Shown here piece after piece: positions 56,790 through 64,000 of a stretch of DNA of 64,000 nucleotides (positions are counted from its first letter, which is position 1; each line of letters begins with the position of its first letter). The notes beneath the pieces were generated by a model. It did not search any database. It had not been told where the DNA came from and was given only the letters and a program-made list of their open reading frames with translations. Source of the stretch: Codonopsis lanceolata (taxonomy: Eukaryota; Streptophyta; Magnoliopsida; Asterales; Campanulaceae); the NCBI GenBank assembly GCA_013146195.2, contig CM028382.1, forward strand, positions 121,037,023 through 121,101,022. Direction: 5' to 3'. The translations under genes and the position numbers were made by a program.

Positions 56790-57150
56790 TGAAAGGGAAT
56801 ACCACCTTTTTGACCACCATACAAATTAGGGAAATCCAATTTGACCAACGATGTTTCATAACGACCAAATTAACCAACTAACTTTTAATTTGGTTGTAAT
56901 GTCATCCTCGCCGTTTCATAATGAATAAATTAACCAACCAACTTCTGTCAATATCGGGCCAAGAAATTGCCATAGAAGGAAAATATTGACAGAAGTTGGT
57001 TGGTTAATTTGGTCTTTATGAAACGACGAGGACGACATTGCAACTAAATTAAAAGTTGGTTTGCTAATTTGGTTGTTATGAAACGTTGTCGATCAAATTG
57101 GATTTCATCAATTTATACGGGTGGTCTAAAATGTACAGATTCTTCTTTTC
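56790..57150. mobile_element. Foldback MITE
   Basis: Left arm (about 56833-56953) and right arm (about 56985-57107) are inverted copies of about 120 bp with few mismatches. They include AATTTGACCAACGATGTTTC and its inverse, and ACCAACTTCTGTCAATA and its inverse, round a loop of about 30 nt. A weaker inverse match (GACCACC/GGTGGTC) extends the ends to about 56790 and 57150. No target duplication is certain. Confidence 0.8.
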
Positions 57151-57359
57151 AATTTATCAACACAATAAACTGGAGGTGGTTGCTAGAAGGATCTTCTTAG
57201 AGAAGAAACCACAACTTTCTGGTTCTTTTCTGCATACAAAAGTCTGCTGTGGAATTATATGTATCTTTTCAGAATCTTAAATAATGTATATTTTCTGAAT
57301 CATATATGTATATATACACACCCCTCTCCTGTTTCTTTTCCTGATGATTTGAAAGAGTA

Positions 57360-57813
57360 ATCGTCCAACTTCTCTTTCCCATTTTGAGACCCAGAAAGTC
57401 GGCGTGGGGAAGTGCATTGCTAGATCAAGAGCTGCGAAACAAGTTCAATCCCAGAGATGGCCTTGAAGCACATACTGTGGCCTTTGCCTGTTTGTACGGA
57501 ACTCAAAAGCAAATCACAGTTTACATAATCTTGTTTCCTAAAGCCATAAGATTGACTGTAGATCAAGAGATGCTTTGGTTGGTAAGCTCTTGCATTTTTA
57601 TTTATTTTTTATTAATTTTTTTTTTCCGGGGGCGGGGGGTTGTGTGTATTTCGAATGTGCAGCTACTGTTAAGTTTAACGGACTGGATTGCCTTGCGGGC
57701 TGTCTAGCTCTCAATTCATTGTACCCTTTCGCAGAGTATGATCTACTCGCCCATATTCATCATCACCTCTCAAGAGTCGTCACTGTACCCATTCCCAAAG
57801 CAATTAAACTATG
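57360..57813 (+). pseudogene. Unrecognised gene fragment, two candidate exons
   Basis: The frame from about 57384 reads RPRKSAWGSALLDQELRNKF, PRDGLEAHTVAFACLYGTQK and IRLTVDQEMLWL, then TTGGTTG|GTAAGC, a good donor near 57582. A pyrimidine-rich stretch and GAATGTGCAG end at 57661. Beyond it two frames are possible: one stops at 57705, the other reads TVKFNGLDCLAGCLALNSLY and PFAEYDLLAHIHHHLSRVV to a stop near 57811. Composition looks protein-like but I recognise no family. It lies just upstream of duplication copy 2 and may belong to the same old gene. Confidence 0.35.
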
Positions 57814-58289
57814 ATTTATTGGTTTATTTGCTTATATCCATCCTTATTTTTCTACAATACCAACTGTTAAAGAGCAAAAATGGAATTCGATAATGATGTT
57901 GTCATCTCTGAGCAGATCCATGTTGATCTTTAAAAATCCACAAATCCACAAATTAAAAGTTGGTTTGTTAATTGTTAAGGATCCTATTTAATCGATCCTT
58001 AACAATTATTATTTGTTGTTCAAAGAGTTCAAACAAGAAAGGAAAGAATGACAACAAAAAAAAGTCAAGTGAGCAGTAGAAAATGACCGTCGTCATATAA
58101 CTAGTATGTTACTCACTTCGTTCCTAAAAATGTATTTATCTTTCCCTTTTACGCACTTTCAAAAAAAGAAATTTCCTTTTTTGAAATTTCTTTATTATCT
58201 TACAATTAATTTGATTTTTAATTTAATAGATAGGATTCACTCTCACACGAGTATCTTTAGAAAATACACATTATTAGTATTTATAATAT

Positions 58290-58695
58290 TCTCTCGTCCA
58301 AAAATTATTGTCTTGTTTGACCCGATACAAAGATTAAGAAAAAATAATTGACTTGATTATTAATATTGATATAAGACAAAAATTTAGGTAGGACAATATT
58401 ACATATATTTTTTATAAGACGGATCATTTTTACCCGACCCACCGTGTGTTGGTGGGATAAGTTGTGAGAAAGTGTAGCTCCATTTTACGAATTAAGATCT
58501 ATAATACCGTCTTACTGGAGACTTATTCTTGATATAATGTGTAATTTTCTTTAAATCTCATTTTTAAGTGACTCATAATTAAAGTAGAAGGAAAAAGTAA
58601 AGGTAAAGATAAAAATGTTGTCTTAAAAAGGAAAGTAAAAACAATAATTATTTTGAAATGAACGAAAAAGAAAAATAGGACACTAATTTTTGGAG
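58290..58695. mobile_element. Stowaway-like MITE with nested TAAGACGG element (copy 2)
   Basis: The same insertion as 25296-25704, at the same place in the duplication, so both elements predate it. The nested element spans about 58405-58535. Confidence 0.7.
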
Positions 58696-59012
58696 TATAA
58701 AAGATCTCTAAAATCCAAAAATCTCATAAATTCAACTACTTAAAAGGTATTCTATTTAATTGTATCGATTAATTGAACCGATATTCGGAATTAATCCTAT
58801 GTGGGCAACTATGTAAATGTCAATTTTGTTTTTTTATTGAGAGGAGAACTCATTAATTAGTTTCTTGGACAGAAATAAAATAAAAAATGTTTCCAAAATG
58901 ACTCTCTAATAAGGCTATATATAGGCCTTCTATGCCCTATTTTCTCTTGCTCAAACCTAATTCTCGTTTAGCCTATGTTCCTTTACCATCCCCCCCCCTC
59001 CCCCAAGAAAGG

Positions 59013-59308
59013 ATGTGTGATCTTGATGATGAAGATGATGATTTTGAGGTACTTCCATTTCAATTTAACATAATTGAAAAGTATAATTGTTTTAAATTTA
59101 TACCTTTTGTTTTTGACAATTTTCTCGTCCTCCCAAATGTTGTTGCAGTTTTCAGTTAAATAATACCAATTTTATTTGTTTTGGGATAAATCAACTGACC
59201 CTTTACTATAATTTTATCTTTATATTTCCCTTTCCATGCAGCTTCGTATTAGTGTGATTGGACGATGGAAGTTACGTGGTCGTTATTCATTGCATTTCAG
59301 TCAAAGAA
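59013..59308 (+). CDS. Exons 1 and 2 of the duplicated small gene, copy 2
   Basis: Exon 1 (59013-59048) reads MCDLDDEDDDFE and ends before GTACTT. Exon 2 (59242-59308) lies between TTTCCATGCAG and GTAAGT and reads LRISVIGRWKLRGRYSLHFS plus QR, with one change from copy 1 (G to R). Splice signals and length are kept in both copies. The 3' continuation is unclear: the candidate exon 3 acceptor of copy 1 is not present here, and longer coiled-coil coding follows instead. Confidence 0.4.
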
Positions 59309-60050
59309 GTAAGTTTATTTTGCATAAAAGAAAAAAAGAATTCTCATGTCTTTTGGTACACTATAAAAAAAATTGAGTAATGCTATCTTTACAACTATCC
59401 TTACCACCCATATAACTCTACCTTTTCCAAAAAAACAACTTAGGTGAGTCACTATTTAACAAAATCATAGTTGTAAGTATAGTGGTAAGGATAGTTTTCA
59501 GAATAGCATTACTCTAAAAAATCAAATGTGATAAAGCATCTAAGAGTGAAAACAAATGCTCCCTCAGTTTCCATAAGATTTTTGTATTTGATTCGGCACA
59601 TAGACTATAAACAAATAATGGACCTGTATTACAAATATTAGGAAGATAGTGTGTATTTTTCAAATATGCCTATATGAGTAAGCCCATAAACTAAATGCAA
59701 AAACATAGAAAGACCATCTTATGAGTATTATTTAAAAACATATCCCCCTAACTCGACCTACCGTGTGTTGGTAGACTGAGCTGTCAGAAAATGAGGCTCC
59801 GTTTTGCCATTAAGATCAAGGGTAAAATATTAGTTTTTCAAATAAAGGAATTTCCGTGGAGGAAAAATTAGAAAGTAGACAGGTTTTTTCAAATGATTGG
59901 AAAGATGTTTTTTTTTTTTTAAGAAACAGGGTAATGTAATCTTTTCCTTTATTTTTCCGTTTCTTATCCTCTAAACCTATGATCCAAACAAAGACATTTA
60001 TTTGTAAGGACATGTTCATGAACCTAGCTTTTTTTGCTAATTTTTCTAGA

Positions 60051-60054
<4 letters not shown>

Positions 60055-60104
<50 letters not shown>
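60055..60104. repeat. (TA)n microsatellite
   Basis: TA run corresponding to 26937-26982 in copy 1. Confidence 0.95.
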
Positions 60105-60109
<5 letters not shown>

Positions 60110-60387
60110 CATAATCACTAAATAATGACATTTATTTGTTAGGACATATTCATGAGCCAAGCTTGATTCGAGTTTTTAGAGGGATGAAGCTCAGAAGATC
60201 TGAGAGATTAAGAAACCAACCAATACCAAAAAAACCAACCAATACCCCGTGTTTCCTTTCCAATCCCCATTGAGATATCTTCTGAAAGTGATATAGAGGA
60301 CTGTTTTGAAGAAAACAGCTCTGAACACTTTGGTCAATCTAGCCCCATCAATCTGTCCTCTTAGTCATCCCATGAAGAATTAATCAG

Positions 60388-60563
60388 GCTTTAAGGATAA
60401 TTATGAGCTAGTCTTTATAAGACTTTTGAACACACTGGAAGACTTGAATCAAAGGAAGCTGTTCGAAGAAGAAATGCTTTAAGGATAATTATGAGCTAGT
60501 CTTTATAAGACTTTTGAACACACTGGAAGACTTGAATCAAAGGAAGCTGTTCGAAGAAGAAAC
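60388..60563 (+). repeat. Near-perfect tandem duplication, 88 bp x 2
   Basis: GCTTTAAGGATAATTATGAG through GAAGCTGTTCGAAGAAGAAA occurs at 60388-60475 and again at 60476-60563 without a visible difference. 88 is not a multiple of three, so it breaks the coding frame. Confidence 0.92.
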
Positions 60564-60666
60564 AGAGATATGTAAACAACTGAGAGATATACTAGCTGAA
60601 AGTAGAAACTCAGCTAAAGAAATCTTTGATTCCTTGGTATGTATGCGCTTGGAGGAAATGAAGAAG

Positions 60667-60871
60667 TGTAACGACCCGAGCCCGAATGCTCGGTCCGCTA
60701 CATGTAGCCCACACACTGGCCCAATGAGCAAGCAGTGCCTTGGGTCATCAGGCCCAACACAAGCCGACCGAAAAGTCCATGGATGTTGTTGGTGCCCAGT
60801 AGTAGTGCATGGCTATCTTATAAATCAAACACAAGTATCACATTTACCCGATGTGGGATTGGGGTATTACA
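60667..60871 (+). mobile_element. Solo LTR (or TRIM LTR), 205 bp, with target duplication
   Basis: Starts TGTAACGACCCGAGCCCG and ends TTGGGGTATTACA. AGAAG is duplicated on both sides (60662-60666 and 60872-60876). LTR plus duplication is 210 bp, so the surrounding frame runs straight through it for 70 added codons. No internal region or second LTR is present. Confidence 0.88.
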
Positions 60872-61259
60872 AGAAGCATATTCCAAATAAAGAAGCAAGT
60901 ATGACAAGACAAACAGAGGATATTGATCTCAACAAAACCCTTGAAGGTTGTGCACCCTGAAGTATTCCTCATCTGCGATACCCTTCCTACTACAAATGAA
61001 GAAGAGAATGCACAATCTGAGGGGGAACAAACACAGAGAAGAAATCTTTCCATGATTGAAGAAATTTCAGCTCATCAGCAGCATGTTCAAAATTGGAGAA
61101 GAAAAATTGATCTGTGAGATACTTAAAAGTAGAAAAGAAGCAGCTGTCAAAATTGGAGAATGTTCTGGAATCAATAAAGAAGATGAAGAGAAACTCCAAG
61201 CTATATTTATAGACTTGGGCGCCTTAGTTGAAGCAAACTTGGATGTTTCAGTATAGAGG

Positions 61260-61733
61260 AACTCCAAGCTACTATTCCAGTTGCACAAAAGAAAATTAAA
61301 GAATTGGCTTATGGGATTCAATCTCGTTAAAGGGAATCTAATGGATTACTGAGCTCAAGTGGTGAGAAAAATTGAGGGAAGTATGAACTATCAACACCCC
61401 CCCCACCCAATAAAAGAATGGCCTTACATATTGTGTGAAACTAAATAATCCTAGCTGTCCCGAGCTAGAAAGGTTATACGCAGGATAGATGAAGGGGATA
61501 ATTTACGTAGTTTAGTTGTTATAGATGACATTAGTAGTTCATCGATGATTGAAGTCTATGATACCAAGAAGCTCCTGGTATTGAGTTCTTGCAACTTCAA
61601 GATGGCGAGAGATCATTTGGGCGTTTTAGTTGAAGCAAACTTGAATGTTTCTTTACGGAATTCTGGTTGTTTGTTTCAGAAGCTAACATTTTCAGATTCT
61701 ACCTTGTGTAAATATGTTCTTTGTATACATTAA
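61260..61733 (+). pseudogene. 3' coding-like remnant of the duplicated gene, copy 2
   Basis: Reads KKIKELAYGIQSR, then VRRIDEG-like and DDISSSSMIEVYDTKKLLVL text, then DHLGVLVEANLNVSLRNSGC and FSDSTLCKYVLCIH ending at 61731. The frame 61545-61733 is open across the join that is broken in copy 1. Corresponds to 27093-27582. Confidence 0.45.
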
Positions 61734-61763
61734 TCATAATTGAAGAACTTTTTCCAGTAGCAT

Positions 61764-62006
61764 TGTCGAGGTCACGAACACAATATGCGAGTAAACTCCC
61801 AATCGCATCGCATTCCGACTATCGTCGAGTCACGACTTGTGACTTTAGCAAGTCAACAACTATAGGACATCTCTTAATAGTGTTTTGGTATTAATGTGGT
61901 CTCTCATACACATCTAGACCCTCTCACAAACCAAACATACAGTCAACAAAGGAAGAAGTGCAAGTATTGCACGCACATCAAGCTAACCAAGGAGCGGGGT
62001 GTTACA
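61764..62006 (-). repeat. 3' LTR of a chromovirus-like Ty3/gypsy element
   Basis: On the minus strand it starts TGTAACACCCCGCTCCTTGG at 62006 and ends TGACCTCGACA at 61764, 243 bp. The preceding minus-strand text GACGAATTCTTTTTAAGGTG and GAGAGAG is the usual chromovirus 3' end and polypurine tract. Inserted into duplication copy 2 after GTAGCAT. Confidence 0.75.
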
Positions 62007-62019
62007 CTCTCTCCACCTT
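62007..62019 (-). other. Polypurine tract of the chromovirus-like element
   Basis: Minus strand AAGGTGGAGAGAG directly before the LTR start TGTAACACC. Confidence 0.75.
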
Positions 62020-63776
62020 AAAAAGAATTCGTCCCAAATTCTAGACCACAACACAATCCAACGTTAGGTCAACACTCAACCACGATACGTCGAGACAACG
62101 ATTACAGTGTCTCTTAATCCCGGGTGAACACTCGAGTTCAAAACCACCAACCTGGACTCGAATCTTCGAGTCTACCACCATATACTAAACCAAGCACACG
62201 AAGGTCGAACTACAATAATCCAAATTCAAAATTCCACGAACACTCAATCATCAAACACTTACAATTGAAAATACTATGACCCATACTTGAGTCGCAAATA
62301 CACATACGAACAACACTATGCCAATCATGTAAGTAAAACGCCAAATTTTAACATGAAAAACACATTCAAGGACACTTCAACATCCAACTACCTAAACTAT
62401 TTGTCTCGGGGTTCAACACGAAATTCAAGCACAAGAGGTTCTAAGTTAAAAGAAATAATAATTGCCTATGGAGCAATTCGCAAACATGGTAGAGATAATT
62501 AAATTAACATTTAGACAATGCAACTCACGCTCGTGATTTCCTAATCACGGGTATGAACACATAAGAGCACATAATTGAAATGTTTTGAAAAGTCGTTCCA
62601 TTTCTGTGCATTCCATTTGGTAACGGGTATAGTCAATTCCTAACTTAATTCTTACCAATCCTAGTTCAACGACGAATACCTTTTGGTCACCAATTCAGGG
62701 TACCTACAAAATTAGCTTCAAAATCTTCCGTCGTAAGGATGCGAAGGTTCATGAATAAAAAGTTTTAAGCATCCTTCAACAGTCTCCTTACGCTAATGAA
62801 ATGAATGAACAAGAGATAATAATTATGAAATGAGAATTCAATATACTACAATGTAAATGCATCAAATAGGTGTTTCCTACAAATAATGCACATAACTGAA
62901 TAAAATCAAGCCAAGTAACAAGGTTTGTTACCTTGGGAAACAACAATCATAGCTATCACAAAACTTGTGTACCTAGTACACTCAACCAAGATAATTCACT
63001 ATAAATTACAAGAAACTGACACGCCCACTAACACTCGTAGCGTCTACACTCCGCAAGACCATCCTTTCTAAAGCTCTAGGCCAAATCTACAACCACAGAT
63101 ATTCTAAGCATCCTATCGCAACGTTAACGTCTCAATACTCGCGGTGAGGCGTCATACACTCCCGCGCAACCGTGATTATCTTCTAAATCGCAACCTTTAA
63201 CCTTCTCACAAGTCGAGTGTATATCCTACACGCATAATAACCACTAACAATAATATAGTATTATACTATTAATTACATAAAACATATCTTTATAGAATAT
63301 ACAAACATCATACCAAACCAATAAGTATCAACATACAATTCATGCTTCATATATATTTATATTTATACATATATTCACACTATGGTTCTTAATATAGGCC
63401 AATGAAACTATAACTCCAAAATACCATTGATTACTTATCGTCATAGCATGAATCCATCACCATACTCTTTATATACCGTATAGTCCCTTATATATAGATT
63501 TCGCAAGAACCCACACACAACGTGTGATTACCTACCGACAATTCACAAAACAAACAATATCACATATCGATCTCACATTGGGGTATTATCCTCGATCAAA
63601 CAAATAACCAATAATACTCAATACACCATGTAATGTATGTATGAATGCACATGAGGTACCGATTTAAACACATACTCATAATATCAATAATAGTAACATT
63701 GGTATAAAATATACATTGGTATAATATCGGGTAGGTCTCAAAACTCCGTAATGCAAACTGCCACTCACACGCGGCC
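62020..63776 (-). other. Interior of the chromovirus-like element lacking pol
   Basis: AT-rich, with no protease, RT or integrase motif on either strand. In an intact element the 4 kb of pol would stand between gag and the 3' end, so this copy is deleted or non-autonomous. Confidence 0.55.
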
Positions 63777-63968
63777 TCAAACTCTAGGCCGACCATCACC
63801 ATCTCTCTTCGAGCCACTAGATTGTTGACTAGTACTCCCAGACCGACTAACTCTCATCCTCGGGCAATCTTTTCGAACATGATCTCCGCCACAAGCAAAG
63901 CACTTCCCTGATTTACCCCAACATCTATCCTCGGTGTGTCCTGTTCTCTTACAAAAGTTACATGTCAA
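63777..63968 (-). pseudogene. Ty3/gypsy gag C-terminus with two zinc knuckles
   Basis: Minus strand reads CNFCKRTGHTEDRC (CX2CX4HX4C), WGKSGK, then CFACGGDHVRKDCPRM (CX2CX3HX4C) and a serine/glutamine-rich tail to a stop at 63777. Such knuckles bind RNA in Gag. The N-terminal part lies beyond the window end. The stop and the missing pol downstream mark a defective element. Confidence 0.75.
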
Positions 63969-64000
63969 CTCGTCACCTCGTTGTCTCCGTCTAGAGGTAG

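Larger units (their letters stand above)
60180..61256 (+). pseudogene. Coiled-coil coding remnant of the duplicated gene, copy 2
   Basis: Consecutive frames give MKLRRSERLRNQPIPKKP (60184), PIEISSESDIEDCFEENSSE (about 60265-60320), LNQRKLFEEETEICKQLRDI and ESRNSAKEIFDSLVCMRLEE (60530-60660), then after a solo LTR HIPNKEASMTRQTEDIDLNK, and KLICEILKSRKEAAVKIGEC, EDEEKLQAIFIDLGALVEAN to a stop at 61254. Charged and helical, with heptad-like spacing. Several frame changes are needed, so it is broken or split by unrecognised introns. No family recognised. Confidence 0.45.
58005..61763. repeat. Segmental duplication, copy 2
   Basis: Collinear with 25035-27615. It includes the Stowaway-like MITE (58290-58695) with its nested TAAGACGG element, both small exons, the (TA)n tract and the VEANLDVS ends. 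It has about 1 kb of extra coding-like sequence (60180-61195), a solo LTR and an 88-bp tandem duplication that copy 1 lacks. The match ends at GTAGCAT where a chromovirus LTR is inserted. Confidence 0.88.

Overview
The window is plant nuclear DNA, probably from a eudicot, made almost entirely of nested and decayed transposable elements. The plant call rests on Tat/Ogre, Athila and SIRE-like LTR retrotransposons, a Mutator-like element carrying a piece of a plant TFIP11/STIP splicing factor, a plant-type serpin fragment, Stowaway-like MITEs with CTCCCTCCGTCC-type ends, and long (TA)n microsatellites. I cannot resolve the family. No intact conventional plant gene is present. One small three-exon reading frame and one retrotransposon-borne antisense gene are the best coding candidates. 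A 100-base run of N (20190-20289) is an assembly gap.

Layout. 1-1207: LINE reverse transcriptase, cut by a Tat/Ogre-type LTR element (1208-13219) that keeps a ruined gag, lacks pol, and carries a striking 1.26-kb array of two alternating hairpins (8930-10190). 13443-14835: a Pack-MULE with a perfect 9-bp target duplication and a captured TFIP11/STIP G-patch fragment. 15201-20189: a MITE set in (TA)n, then large AT-rich tandem duplications running into the gap. 20290-24831: a Ty1/copia element on the minus strand, truncated by the gap, whose LTR interrupts a Stowaway-like MITE. 25035-27615 and 58005-61763 are two copies of a segmental duplication carrying the small unrecognised gene.

28662-40509: a second Tat-type element (RIRE2/Grande-like) with tRNA-Glu primer site, gag, protease, RT, RNase H and integrase on the plus strand. 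A spliced antisense gene (Transposase_28/PF04195-type protein) lies between integrase and 3' LTR. Its 3' LTR is broken, and fused to it is an inverted LTR that carries at its U5 end a near-complete copy of the tRNA-Glu primer including the non-encoded CCA (40507-41124). This looks like captured plus-strand strong-stop DNA.

41392-64000: another Stowaway-like MITE, a serpin pseudogene, an LTR-like fragment with five odd-length palindromes (43064-43545), the 3' end of an Athila element with 3' LTR (50302-51502), the 3' end of a SIRE-like copia element with an accessory ORF and LTR start, a 360-bp foldback MITE, the second copy of the duplicated gene (interrupted by a 205-bp solo LTR with an AGAAG target duplication), and a chromovirus-like 3' LTR plus double zinc-knuckle gag on the minus strand.

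Themes worth following: short palindrome arrays in several unrelated LTR elements, the tRNA-LTR chimera, the antisense gene with its own TATA box and introns, and the duplicated three-exon frame.
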